Of a stretch of DNA of 64,000 nt, positions 6,829 to 15,845 are shown piece by piece. This DNA comes from Marinomonas maritima (lineage in GTDB: Bacteria > Pseudomonadota > Gammaproteobacteria > Pseudomonadales > Marinomonadaceae). The position numbers were made by a program, and so were the translations under genes. The stretch lies in the NCBI RefSeq assembly GCF_024435075.2, contig NZ_JAMZEG020000001.1, forward strand, positions 1,054,001 to 1,118,000, in the 5' to 3' direction. The notes below the pieces were generated by a model. It searched no databases and was not told where the DNA came from. It worked only from the letters and a program-made list of their open reading frames with translations. Numbering within the stretch: the first letter of the stretch is position 1; the number at the start of each line of letters is the position of its first letter.

Positions 6829-8253
6829 CTATTTCAAAAAGTCTTGTTCTAGAGTATGGGTTAATTTACCTACTTTGGTAAAGGTTTCTTGATATTCTTC
6901 TTGGCATTTTGAGTCGGCGACCAACCCACCACCAGCCCAGCAATGTAGGTTGCCGTGATCCGCTACTAGGGTTCGTATGGTGATACTGGAGTCCATTTGT
7001 CCATTTGCACTGAAATACGCAATCGAGCCACAGTAGGCTGAGCGTTCATGAGGTTCTAGCTCGTCAATGATCTCCATGGATCGAATCTTAGGCGCCCCCG
7101 TGATAGAGCCGCCGGGGAAGCTTTGATGAAAGACTCGAATAGCTTGGTCTGTTTGATCGATTCGGCCTTCTACCGTCGACACAAGATGATGCACATTGGC
7201 GTAGGTTTCTAAGGCAAACAGCGCAGGGACTTTAATACTTCCCGTCAGACAAGTACGACCTAGATCATTGCGCAGTAGATCAACAATCATTAGATTTTCT
7301 GCGCGGTCTTTGGTGGAAGACAGTAGCCAGTTGGCGTTGGCTTTGTCTTCTTCTGGCGTTGCGCCACGAGCGACCGTACCTTTTATCGGCTTGGATTCTA
7401 TTCGACCTTGATCGCACAATAGAAAGCGCTCTGGCGAGTGACTTAACAGGCTTTGCTGTGGCGAAATTTCCATATACGCCGAAAATGGCGTAGGGCAAAC
7501 TTCTCTTAAGGCATGATAGGCCGTGAAGGTGTCACCCTGATACCGACTGGAAAAGCGTTGTGCGAGATTGACCTGATAACAATCCCCAGATTGGATATAG
7601 TCTTGCACGGCAGAGAATTTTTGGGCGTACTCAGCTTTTGTCATGTTCGAGGTGAAAGGGGTTTTCAAAGAAAATGGATTGGTGTGGTTGAGTTCATGTT
7701 TTACCAATACATCGTCGCAAGCGCTGGTGAAGCGGTTAATGAGGTCGGCCGCATCTTCTTGAGTACACCAAGGTGCCATGATGAGCTGAGTCGTTTTTTC
7801 TTTATGAGATGTGATAACGCCCCAAGCGTAAAGCCCCACACTTAATGTATCTAATTGAATGTCGTGCTTGACTGTGTCAGGCAATTGCTCAACAAAATGG
7901 CCGCTTTCATAGCCATAATACCCTAGTAACCCCCCGGTAAAAGGCAGGTCTTTTGGTGCGGATTTCGCCCAAGGTTCTTGGCAAATGAGCGTCATTAATT
8001 CGTTCAACAGCGTCATCGGATTGTTTGTATTGCTTAACGTGTAAAGTGGTGTTGTATACCAAGTGATCGGCTGACTGCTGTATGATGGATGAATGCGTGC
8101 CAGCGGGTTAGCGACTAATATGTCGTAGTTCGTATCTGGAAAGTGTTCGTGATTACTGTCAAGTAAGGCTGGGTAAGGCAAGTCTCGTATGGCAGAAAAG
8201 AAAGACAATAAAGACGCCTGATAAGGGAGATTTACCCGTGTAATTTCTGACAT
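6829..8253 (-). CDS. pabB: Aminodeoxychorismate synthase component I
   Basis: Makes 4-amino-4-deoxychorismate from chorismate for folate synthesis, with a PabA glutaminase partner that is not in this window. 474 aa. The chorismate-binding domain occupies the C-terminal 270 residues, with SKPIKGTVARG; the lysine in PIKGT distinguishes PabB from anthranilate synthase, which has PIAGT. FPGGSITGAPK and the GGGLVADS end motif are intact. First gene of a probable pabB-nudix operon, divergent from the alpha/beta hydrolase. Confidence 0.92.
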   Translation of the reverse strand: MSEITRVNLPYQASLLSFFSAIRDLPYPALLDSNHEHFPDTNYDILVANPLARIHPSYSSQPITWYTTPLYTLSNTNNPMTLLNELMTLICQEPWAKSAPKDLPFTGGLLGYYGYESGHFVEQLPDTVKHDIQLDTLSVGLYAWGVITSHKEKTTQLIMAPWCTQEDAADLINRFTSACDDVLVKHELNHTNPFSLKTPFTSNMTKAEYAQKFSAVQDYIQSGDCYQVNLAQRFSSRYQGDTFTAYHALREVCPTPFSAYMEISPQQSLLSHSPERFLLCDQGRIESKPIKGTVARGATPEEDKANANWLLSSTKDRAENLMIVDLLRNDLGRTCLTGSIKVPALFALETYANVHHLVSTVEGRIDQTDQAIRVFHQSFPGGSITGAPKIRSMEIIDELEPHERSAYCGSIAYFSANGQMDSSITIRTLVADHGNLHCWAGGGLVADSKCQEEYQETFTKVGKLTHTLEQDFLK

Positions 8254-8341
8254 TTTTTATCAATACCTAGTAATATGCATTCGTGCTTCTTAGAGCAAAC
8301 ATTGTATTCTTTTACTAAGATTCCTCACAGGTTAATTACAA

Positions 8342-9208
8342 GTGTCTGACATTTTTTTTCTTTCTTTACCTAATGCGGACATTGCGTACCGTCTTTACGA
8401 AAATCCCGCAGCCAAAACCGACCGAGCCTGTCTGCTGTTGCATGGTGCCGGCGTGGCTGGGGAAATTACTTATTCCCCTATGTTGCCGTACTTTACTCAA
8501 TGGCGTTGGATGCTGGTACCCGATTTAAAGGGCATGGGCGAGTCTTTTCATCAACATGGTGAAGAAGGCGCGGTGTCGATTGCGGAGTTAACCGATGAAA
8601 TCGAAGCGCTGTTGACGCATGTGAAATGGGATGACTTTGATCTTGTGGCTTATTCATTAGGTGGTTTGGTTGCGCTCAACCTGAACTATCAGCGTAGTTT
8701 ACATGGGAAGACGACAGTGAAAATGGCTTTGTTAGAGCCTGCGTCGTTGGATCGAGAAGACTTATCTACCTTGATGGATGTGCGTCAGAAATACCGCCAT
8801 GCGTCCAAATTGATTCATGACACCGGAGATGTAGAACTTGGTGTGGCGTCGTTTATGGATGGTGTGTCGCCTAATCGTCGTAAGCATCCTGTGGCAGAAG
8901 CAACAACACAATCTCGGCTTGCTCATCGGCCGTTTGGTTTTGCGCATGCATTGGATGCGGTGACGGATCATGTTGAAGTGATGGCAAATGAACCCGCGTT
9001 AAGGCGAGCCATAATAAACGCGTCAGAGCAGGTTTTTTTGTTTTCTGGAGAATTAAGCCATGAGGCATTAAAGCAGCATTATGAGCTATTGAGCTTACAG
9101 AATGACGCTTGGCAACACAAAATCATGAGTGCATGTGATCACTCTTTGCCTTTTCAAAAACCAAGGCAAATTGCCAATCATATTAACAAATGGTTTGCGC
9201 TGATTTAA
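8342..9208 (+). CDS. Alpha/beta hydrolase family protein
   Basis: 288 aa, serine hydrolase fold. The oxyanion segment LLLHGAGVAGE is near residue 33, the nucleophile elbow AYSLGGLVAL near residue 104, and a late HSLPF histidine is close to the C-terminus. The start is GTG with a modest AGG upstream. No signal peptide, so cytosolic. The substrate cannot be read from the sequence. It is transcribed divergently from pabB, with no operon partner. Confidence 0.8.
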   Translation: MSDIFFLSLPNADIAYRLYENPAAKTDRACLLLHGAGVAGEITYSPMLPYFTQWRWMLVPDLKGMGESFHQHGEEGAVSIAELTDEIEALLTHVKWDDFDLVAYSLGGLVALNLNYQRSLHGKTTVKMALLEPASLDREDLSTLMDVRQKYRHASKLIHDTGDVELGVASFMDGVSPNRRKHPVAEATTQSRLAHRPFGFAHALDAVTDHVEVMANEPALRRAIINASEQVFLFSGELSHEALKQHYELLSLQNDAWQHKIMSACDHSLPFQKPRQIANHINKWFALI

Positions 9209-9297
9209 GTGTCACTATTATCTGATGTGATCGGATAGAATAAATGAAAAGAGCAGGGCGCTCTTTCTAATCACTACGTAAAACAAGGAGGTTTTCT

Positions 9298-9807
9298 ATG
9301 AGCCATCAACACGGCTTTTCTTTGCTAGAGCTGCTATGTGTTTTAGCCATTCTGAGCATTTTAGCCTATGCCGGTTCCGCGCAATTTTTGACGGTCAGTC
9401 AAAACGCCAAAGACAAAAGCACAATAAAAATTGAAATGAAGCGACTGTCTAATGCGCTTACACAAGCTCGCCAATTGGCGGTGGTGAGTGGCCATGCCAG
9501 TTTTTTGTGCGGTGGTGTTCATTGTGACGGCGATTGGTCTTCTGGTTATCGACTGTATCAAATTCAAGGTATTGGTGGTGCAGAAAAAAAGTATCGGCAG
9601 ATCACCTTTAACGCCTTATTAGACGTATCTTGGCGTGGCTTCCCTTCGCAAAAAAAACAAATAGAATTCCACTCTAACGGTTTGTCAGGTTACCAAAACG
9701 GTACGTTTGAATTTTGCTTAGGCACCTGGCAGGCGAATTTGATATTAAATCAAAGTGGGCGCTTTTATACCTCTGACCCGCAAGAAAAAAACGGGGAGGC
9801 ATGCTGA
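9298..9807 (+). CDS. GspH/FimT-like pseudopilin
   Basis: First of four overlapping pseudopilin-like genes. A short leader ends in Gly and is followed by FSLLELLCVLAILSILAYA, the type III prepilin-peptidase site with Phe+1 and Glu+5 and a hydrophobic helix. The remainder is a globular domain with paired cysteines (CGGVHC, CLG), as in FimT/GspH minor pilins. It would be processed by PilD and assembled in the tip of a type IV pilus or a type II-like pseudopilus. AAGGAGG precedes the ATG. Which system it serves cannot be told from this window. Confidence 0.85.
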   Translation: MSHQHGFSLLELLCVLAILSILAYAGSAQFLTVSQNAKDKSTIKIEMKRLSNALTQARQLAVVSGHASFLCGGVHCDGDWSSGYRLYQIQGIGGAEKKYRQITFNALLDVSWRGFPSQKKQIEFHSNGLSGYQNGTFEFCLGTWQANLILNQSGRFYTSDPQEKNGEAC

Positions 9808-10163
9808 TGAAAAAGTTATACCCCATCATCCTCTTATCAAAAACGAGACAGCACGGTTGGATCATGCTTGAAGTAGTGCTTTGCTTGGCGTTGTTTTCTG
9901 TCGTCTTGCATCTAGCACAGCGTCAGAACGAAGCTCATTGGCGTTCCACTCAGCAGTTGGAAGAACAACGAAAAAACCATGAAAACCAGCAAAAACAAGC
10001 TGCAATGAAAGCCTTAACGGGCTCTGCTGCTTGGCTAAATAATCAAGAAAGTTCATTAAATCAAGTTTATCCTGATTGTCAAAAATGCAGCGAAAACCAA
10101 TTGAAACGTTGGTTTTATGCTTCGCAGCATGATCTTTCTAATATCGATGTGGAGGGCGAATAA
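9807..10163 (+). CDS. Small PilV-like pseudopilin
   Basis: About 118 aa. ATG 9807 is chosen over ATG 9801 because GGGGAGG at 9793-9799 is well spaced for it and it forms a TGATG overlap with the previous stop. The leader ends QHG, followed by WIMLEVVLCLALFSVVL, with Glu at the fifth mature position. The rest is short, highly charged and Gln-rich, with a CQKC pair. It is shorter than typical PilV. Coupled translation with both neighbours is likely. Confidence 0.78.
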   Translation: MKKLYPIILLSKTRQHGWIMLEVVLCLALFSVVLHLAQRQNEAHWRSTQQLEEQRKNHENQQKQAAMKALTGSAAWLNNQESSLNQVYPDCQKCSENQLKRWFYASQHDLSNIDVEGE

Positions 10164-11056
10164 TGTCTCGACGCACACAAATGAAAGGCAGTCTATTGAT
10201 TGAAATGCTGGTGGCTTGTGCCTTGATTTCGTTGTTTTTACCCTTTCTGGTGAGTGCTCTTGCTCGCTTGCAGGAACGTCACCTTCTCGCGCAAACGTAT
10301 CAAGACCAACACGAGATCAAAGCCGCCATCGATGCTCACTTTCAAGCGCAATGGGCGCGTTTGGTTCCTGCAAATTGTGCGATGGACGAATCGTTGTTTT
10401 TAACCATTCAATCGGGTGAGTCTCCTCCTGTTCGGCTTGCTTCACGCAAGGTGTCTAGCGGCTCTGATTGGATGAAAGGAACCGATTATGGGCTGTGTAG
10501 AGGTGCTGTAACGGTATCCAGTAACCCATTTGAGACAAACTTGTCATGCCACTGGAAAGTAGGAGATCGAACGAATTTTTCGAGTTGTGAATCGTCTTTT
10601 TCAGGGCAAGTTGTCTCGGTGTCTAGTTACAAAAGTAAAATTGAGTTAACGGACAATTTGGCGATTGGGCAATCTGGGATGATAGAGAGCCAAGATGGCT
10701 TTTATTGGTATGTATCACCTGGAAAAGAGGGAGGAGATGCGTTTTGGCGCACCCCAGAAGAAAACGGTAATTCATTGGAATTGCTAAACGGGATCGAGCG
10801 ATTGTCTATTTTCCCGTTATTGGATGAGGATGACAACGGGTTGGTGGATTCTTTAGACACGCGGTATGGACCGTTTGCTTTGAATAAGCTTCGAGGGCTT
10901 TGGGTGGAATATCAATATCGCTTGAGCAATTGTAAGTCTGACCGACAAGAGCCGTTTGCCCAAAGCTATCATTCTATGAGGGGAGGAGATTGGCACTATT
11001 TATCTCCTTGTCAGGGCATTGGTAATCAAATTATCGTGCTAAAAGGTATGCAATAA
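10163..11056 (+). CDS. PilW-like pseudopilin
   Basis: 297 aa, with TAATG overlap to the preceding gene. The leader ends in Lys-Gly, followed by SLLIEMLVACALISLFLPFLV, with Glu+5 present. The large C-terminal domain has six or more cysteines and a short Asp-rich segment (DEDDNGLVDSLD) that could bind calcium, as in some PilW/GspK-type proteins. Likely a minor pilin initiating or tipping a pilus; the family is inferred from order and size. Confidence 0.78.
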   Translation: MSRRTQMKGSLLIEMLVACALISLFLPFLVSALARLQERHLLAQTYQDQHEIKAAIDAHFQAQWARLVPANCAMDESLFLTIQSGESPPVRLASRKVSSGSDWMKGTDYGLCRGAVTVSSNPFETNLSCHWKVGDRTNFSSCESSFSGQVVSVSSYKSKIELTDNLAIGQSGMIESQDGFYWYVSPGKEGGDAFWRTPEENGNSLELLNGIERLSIFPLLDEDDNGLVDSLDTRYGPFALNKLRGLWVEYQYRLSNCKSDRQEPFAQSYHSMRGGDWHYLSPCQGIGNQIIVLKGMQ

Positions 11057-11514
11057 TGACCATGATGCCTGCTTTGATTCGTTCTCAGCGCGGTTGGGTG
11101 TCATTGCCGATTATTGCGTTACTATTGGTTATTTCTACTTTGTCGATGCAATATCAACAAAGGTTGCAGGCGTCTTATTTGTGGCAAGGGCAGCTAAATG
11201 ATATTGAAATCGAGCAACAAGTTTGGGTGGATTTCAAACAAGATTTTGTGGTGCCAGCTAGTTTGTCATCGGCGACTTTCAGCGAATGTGTAGGGTTTTG
11301 TGAGTTAGGTTTGCATTCGCAAGAAAAAATATGGCAAAAAAATACGCAACGTTTGAATTACCAATGGGAGCGGTACGAGTCACCAGCGAATGAATCTGGT
11401 AATGTAATCGCTTCTTACCGACTTTGCGCCAGCCAAAACCAGCAACAATATCGATGCTGGTGGTGGCGAGATGGGGCATGGTTTTCAGGTGGTTGGGTCA
11501 GTGCTTCTGATTGA
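11056..11514 (+). CDS. PilX-like small pseudopilin lacking Glu+5
   Basis: 152 aa, TAATG overlap with the PilW-like gene. The leader ends RG, followed by WVSLPIIALLLVISTLS, so the fifth mature residue is Pro instead of Glu. GspK/PilX-type tip subunits also often lack Glu+5. The C-terminal domain is tryptophan-rich with three or four cysteines. Its last 17 bases overlap the convergent PP0621-like gene. No PilY1-type adhesin gene follows, unlike the classical minor-pilin cluster. Confidence 0.72.
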   Translation: MTMMPALIRSQRGWVSLPIIALLLVISTLSMQYQQRLQASYLWQGQLNDIEIEQQVWVDFKQDFVVPASLSSATFSECVGFCELGLHSQEKIWQKNTQRLNYQWERYESPANESGNVIASYRLCASQNQQQYRCWWWRDGAWFSGGWVSASD

Positions 11515-11758
11515 ATGCTTTCAAATGTTCCGCACTGCAAAATGGACGAGCATCTTGGTCATGAATAGCATGGGAGCGAGGCGTAAAAGTTTGGCATTCT
11601 TCGCAACGAACCATGCTTTCTTGAGACTCATCCTTTTTAGAGGATTCCTGTGTTTTTGCTTTTGTTGGCGATTGACTGCCTTTAAAAGCGACAAATCGGC
11701 GATACAACCACCAACCAATAAAGAAAATTGCAACAAAAACGATCAAACGGACGATCAT
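11498..11758 (-). CDS. PP0621-family small membrane protein
   Basis: 86 aa. An N-terminal transmembrane helix (residues 1-20, ending GWWLYRRF) is followed by a Lys/Ser/Gln-rich linker and a C-terminal cysteine motif: CEEC, then a PFCS segment after HAIHDQDARP. This fits the PP0621 family of short membrane-anchored zinc-ribbon-like proteins. Function unknown. The 3' end overlaps the convergent pseudopilin gene by 17 bases. Confidence 0.75.
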   Translation of the reverse strand: MIVRLIVFVAIFFIGWWLYRRFVAFKGSQSPTKAKTQESSKKDESQESMVRCEECQTFTPRSHAIHDQDARPFCSAEHLKAFNQKH

Positions 11759-11831
11759 ATACTTTACCTAGCTTGGGTTATTCCAGACAATAACGGGCAT
11801 ATTCTAACAGAGTTCACGAGATAGCAACTGT

Positions 11832-13469
11832 ATGACATTACGAATTGCAATGGCCCAGCTGGATATGCTGGTCGGCGACATCACAAAAAACACCCAATCT
11901 GTTATTGATGCGGCGTGTAAAGCCCGCGATGAAGAGCACGCCGATGTGGTGGTTTTTCCTGAGTTAACCTTAACGGGCTATCCACCAGAAGATTTATTGT
12001 TACGTCCCAGTTTGGATCCGCGGATCGAATCTGCGTTGGCTAAAATTTTGGCAGACGTTCGTGATATCCATGTGATTATTGGTTATCCACGTCGTATCGA
12101 TGGCGAACTTTTTAACTGCGCTGGCGTGATTTACCAAGGCAAAATGTTAGTTGAATACGCAAAGCAGAAACTGCCTAACTTCCTTGTGTTTGATGATAAA
12201 CGCTATTTCAGCGCAGGCTTAGATGCGGGCATTGTTGAAATAAAAGGTGTGAAAGTGGGCTTGAGTATCTGTGAAGATATTTGGCACCCAGAGCCTGTAG
12301 CGCAAGCGAAAGTCGCTGGTGCGGAATTGATTTTGAATCTCAATGCTTCGCCTTATCATATTGAAAAAATGGGTGAACGTGAGGCCTTACTTCATAAACG
12401 AGCAACCGAAGTCAGCTTGCCGATTGTCTATGTGAACTACATGGGTGCGCAAGACGAATTGGTCTATGAAGGTGGTTCCTTTGCGGTAAACGCCAAAGGT
12501 GAAAAGGTCATGCAGGCGCCTTGGTTTGAAGCGGGCTTATATTGTCTTGATATGATAGTGGACGACAGTCAACGAAACAAAGTTGAACCCGTTGCCGGTA
12601 TCATTGCTCCTGCGTTAGACGTGGAAGCTAGCGTGTATCAGGCGATGGTGCTTGGGTTACGTGATTATATTGAAAAGAATTGCTTCAAAGGCATTGTGCT
12701 GGGTTTGAGTGGCGGTATTGATTCTGCGTTATCGCTCGCTGTTGCCGTAGACGCGATCGGTGCCGATCGTGTTCAAGCAGTAATGATGCCTTACACTTAT
12801 ACTTCTTCTATTAGCTTGCATGATGCAGAAGAAGAGGCGAATTTATTGGGCGTGAAATACAGCGTTTTGCCGATTGAATCCATGGTTTCGGCGTTTACTG
12901 ACGTGCTCGCGCCAGAATTCGAGGGCTATGCTAAAGACGCCACGGAAGAAAATCTACAGGCTCGTACTCGTGGCGTTGTCTTGATGGCCATTTCGAACAA
13001 AAAAGGCTTGATGGTGCTCACGACTGGCAATAAAAGCGAAATGGCTGTGGGTTATGCAACGCTTTACGGGGACATGGTCGGCGGTTATTCAGTTTTAAAA
13101 GACGTGTTTAAAACGTTGGTTTTCAAACTTTGTCGTTACCGAAATACTTTGGGATATGTGATTCCTGAACGGGTTATTACGCGTCCACCGTCTGCGGAAT
13201 TGGCTCCGGATCAAAAAGACGAAGATTCTTTGCCAAGTTATGACATCCTAGATGACATCTTACGCATGTACATCGAAGAAGATCAAAGTGCAGAAGCCAT
13301 TCTTGCAACTAAGAAATTCGACCGAGAAACGGTTTATCGAGTACTTCGCCTTGTTGATGTCAATGAATACAAACGTCGTCAATCACCGACTGGCGTGCGT
13401 ATTACCGCTCGTGGGTTTGGTAGAGATCGCCGTTATCCGATCACTAACGGCTGGCACATCGGCGAGTAA
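11832..13469 (+). CDS. nadE: Glutamine-dependent NAD+ synthetase
   Basis: Last step of NAD synthesis, deamido-NAD to NAD using glutamine-derived ammonia. The N-terminal nitrilase-type glutaminase domain shows the triad in FPELTLTGYPPEDLL (Glu44), a KQKLPN lysine near 113 and LSICEDIW (Cys147). The C-terminal ATP-PPase domain begins with LGLSGGIDSAL (SGGIDS at 293-298). 545 aa is normal for the two-domain form. Single gene closed by a strong terminator. Confidence 0.95.
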   Translation: MTLRIAMAQLDMLVGDITKNTQSVIDAACKARDEEHADVVVFPELTLTGYPPEDLLLRPSLDPRIESALAKILADVRDIHVIIGYPRRIDGELFNCAGVIYQGKMLVEYAKQKLPNFLVFDDKRYFSAGLDAGIVEIKGVKVGLSICEDIWHPEPVAQAKVAGAELILNLNASPYHIEKMGEREALLHKRATEVSLPIVYVNYMGAQDELVYEGGSFAVNAKGEKVMQAPWFEAGLYCLDMIVDDSQRNKVEPVAGIIAPALDVEASVYQAMVLGLRDYIEKNCFKGIVLGLSGGIDSALSLAVAVDAIGADRVQAVMMPYTYTSSISLHDAEEEANLLGVKYSVLPIESMVSAFTDVLAPEFEGYAKDATEENLQARTRGVVLMAISNKKGLMVLTTGNKSEMAVGYATLYGDMVGGYSVLKDVFKTLVFKLCRYRNTLGYVIPERVITRPPSAELAPDQKDEDSLPSYDILDDILRMYIEEDQSAEAILATKKFDRETVYRVLRLVDVNEYKRRQSPTGVRITARGFGRDRRYPITNGWHIGE

Positions 13470-13493
13470 TCTTTATTAAACAATCATAAAAAG

Positions 13494-13524
13494 AACGCCG
13501 CTCAAATGGAGCGGCGTTTTTTTT
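13494..13524 (+). terminator. Rho-independent terminator after nadE
   Basis: Perfect 10-bp stem AACGCCGCTC/GAGCGGCGTT with an AAATG loop, followed by eight T. Confidence 0.92.
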
Positions 13525-13539
13525 CATATTAACGAATTT

Positions 13540-14631
13540 TTACTGCCTATCTTCAAGCGTATAATCCTTAGGGACTTCAAACGCAGAGTCGTTGATCATT
13601 TCTTCAGATACAGATGTTACTTCGTAAATATAGCGAACACGCGCTTCTTTCTTCCAATCATCGGCGACACTGTCGACGACCTTGTCAGCCCCATCCTTGA
13701 TTATATTGCCAAAAAAAGTAGAGGCGGCGCTGCCAATGCCTTTTGATAGATCGATTTCCTCATTTGCGCGTTTCTTTTTAGGAGCAGGGCAGGCTTCATT
13801 TTTTTGAAACCACTCTAATTTTATTGATAGAGGGTAGCCTTGAATCGTGGCAATCTTTTGGGTGATGTTATTGAATTGTGTCGTGTCTGTTTTCTCAACG
13901 TCTCCGCTAAAAGCACTGATTGCTTTGTAACCATCTTTGCCTAAAACACGCACTAAAGGATTGTTGTCGCCAACAGTATCGAGGTATTGATCGGTCGCTT
14001 TTTGATGAACCTTCCATGCACTTTGCATTTCTGCAGTCGGAGTGGTTGTCCAAAATACAAACTGCACTAGGTTTTGGTCGACTCTTCCCTGTGTATCTTT
14101 AAATTCAGTGGTCCAGGTGGCTTTATACTCTTTGGCTTGCAAACCGCTAATAGTACGCGTTTTATTGGTTGCAATGACGTCAAAGTCATTTTTATCTAGC
14201 GTAACGTTACAGCCTTTTTCTTCATACGTTTCGTATTCTTCCTCTTCGTCGTCTGATGTGGCTTGACTCTTTTCCATCAGCTTAGCAAAGGCATCGGTGC
14301 AGCCATTTAATGGGCATTCACGGTAAGACTCTTTATTGTGATCTATTTCCAATAGTAGGTTGTCTTTCATGCGAAAAATATGGGTTTTATCGTAGTTTGC
14401 CCAACGCATATAAAAGCTATCAAACTCAGCGCTTTGGTCAATAGCACGCATGTTTTCGCGAGTATAGACTGTTTGAGTGCCTTTATTATCGGGAAAATAT
14501 AAGCCATTTATAGTGGATTTTGCTTTAACTACTGAAGTTAGGTGTTTTGGTGTGTTGTCTATTTGTGGCGTGGAGCAAGCCGCTAGAGCGCTCGATAGGG
14601 CAAGCGTTGTAATAGTGCGAGTTAACGTCAT
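13540..14631 (-). CDS. Hypothetical lipoprotein, 363 aa
   Basis: Not assigned to a named family. The N-terminus has a short signal peptide with lipobox SALAAC (Cys19), so it is probably an envelope lipoprotein. The rest is soluble, with an acidic stretch (DDEEEEYETYEEKG) near residue 155 and several cysteines (CPLNGC, EACPAP). A region near 285-315 rich in small residues (GIGSAASTFFGNI) may be a membrane-contacting helix. Convergent with nadE and divergent from the transglutaminase-like gene. Confidence 0.65.
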   Translation of the reverse strand: MTLTRTITTLALSSALAACSTPQIDNTPKHLTSVVKAKSTINGLYFPDNKGTQTVYTRENMRAIDQSAEFDSFYMRWANYDKTHIFRMKDNLLLEIDHNKESYRECPLNGCTDAFAKLMEKSQATSDDEEEEYETYEEKGCNVTLDKNDFDVIATNKTRTISGLQAKEYKATWTTEFKDTQGRVDQNLVQFVFWTTTPTAEMQSAWKVHQKATDQYLDTVGDNNPLVRVLGKDGYKAISAFSGDVEKTDTTQFNNITQKIATIQGYPLSIKLEWFQKNEACPAPKKKRANEEIDLSKGIGSAASTFFGNIIKDGADKVVDSVADDWKKEARVRYIYEVTSVSEEMINDSAFEVPKDYTLEDRQ

Positions 14632-14867
14632 TTTTAATTTCCTTTAATTAATGAACTGTGCGTGATTTTACACAAAAAAAACGTGTTGATAAGCGTTAAG
14701 GAAAAGAATAAGTCGTTTGTTCAGGTGGGATGAAATGCTACGTTGATAGTAATGTCATTTGGAAATTAGTGTGTCCAAGGTGCAACATGTTAAACATTGT
14801 ATATAGCTGTTATGGTGAATAACTGGCATATTTCAATGCTAATGTATTTTATATGGAGGTAAGGCTT

Positions 14868-15665
14868 ATGTGGTTAAAAGCTTCTTGCGTGCTTGAGTTT
14901 CATACTTCCGTGCCAACACCGTTTATCTTGATGTTACGACCTCGTAGTGGCGAGCAGCAATGGATTTCACGCGAAGATTATGTATTGTCGCCGAGTGTAC
15001 CAGCGGTTGAATTTACGGATTCTTTTGGGAACTTGTGCCAACGGTTGGTTGCGCCAATAGGAGACTTTTCGTTACGCACCTTGGTCCATGTTGAAACGGC
15101 AGATTATTCAGATATAGACCCAGGTGCCCCATTTATTGAAGTACCGCAATTACCTGGCGATACCTTGCCATTTTTGCTTCCTAGCCGCTACTGTGACTCA
15201 GATCGCTTTACTGACATGGCTGCGTCGATAGCAAAAGGGTATGCACCTGGTTATGACCAATGTGCGGCGATTGTTGATTATATTCGCCGAACAATAGAGT
15301 ACACACCGGGCCACGGTCAGGAGACTATTAGTGCTTCTGAAGTCAATCAGCAAGGCTATGGCGTATGCCGAGATATGGCTCATTTAGGCATTGCTTGCTG
15401 TCGTGCGCTTTGCATACCCGCACGCATGGTGGTGGGGTATCTTGAAGGGCTTTACCCTATGGATTTACATGCTTGGTTTGAAGCTTACGTAGGAAATCGG
15501 TGGTATACCTTCGATCCTACTCAAACAGATCTAAAGGGTGGGCGTGTTGCGATTGCCTTTGGACGTGATGCGACCGATGTCGCTATTTACACCCAGTTTG
15601 GTGCTCCGGTTGAGCTGCTGAGTATGGATGTACAAGTTAAACAGGTACCAAAGCCGAACGACTAA
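14868..15665 (+). CDS. Transglutaminase-like cysteine peptidase family protein
   Basis: 265 aa. ATG 14868 is used because GGAGGTAAGG at 14855-14864 is its ribosome site; the upstream in-frame ATG at 14853 overlaps that site. The catalytic core is readable: Cys in [11 protein letters not shown] (about 167), His in DLHAWFEAY (about 201) and Asp in WYTFDPT (about 216). The N-terminal beta domain is the usual transglutaminase N-domain. No signal peptide. Such proteins are cytosolic amidohydrolases or transamidases of unknown substrate, often near peptide-ligase genes, none of which is present here. Confidence 0.85.
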   Translation: MWLKASCVLEFHTSVPTPFILMLRPRSGEQQWISREDYVLSPSVPAVEFTDSFGNLCQRLVAPIGDFSLRTLVHVETADYSDIDPGAPFIEVPQLPGDTLPFLLPSRYCDSDRFTDMAASIAKGYAPGYDQCAAIVDYIRRTIEYTPGHGQETISASEVNQQGYGVCRDMAHLGIACCRALCIPARMVVGYLEGLYPMDLHAWFEAYVGNRWYTFDPTQTDLKGGRVAIAFGRDATDVAIYTQFGAPVELLSMDVQVKQVPKPND

Positions 15666-15845
15666 GATCAAAATAGTCAACTCGGCACTTTTAAGCTGGG
15701 AGTTTTGTGTTTGAATGGGGTGAGTTTGAAGCCTGATATGCTAAAGCAGGTCGTATTCTCTATGCCCAGTTGGGCTCATTCGATATGAGACCTTTGATAA
15801 GCAATATGGTGACATCGGCTGCTCATGCAAAGGTCTCTAAAAGCA

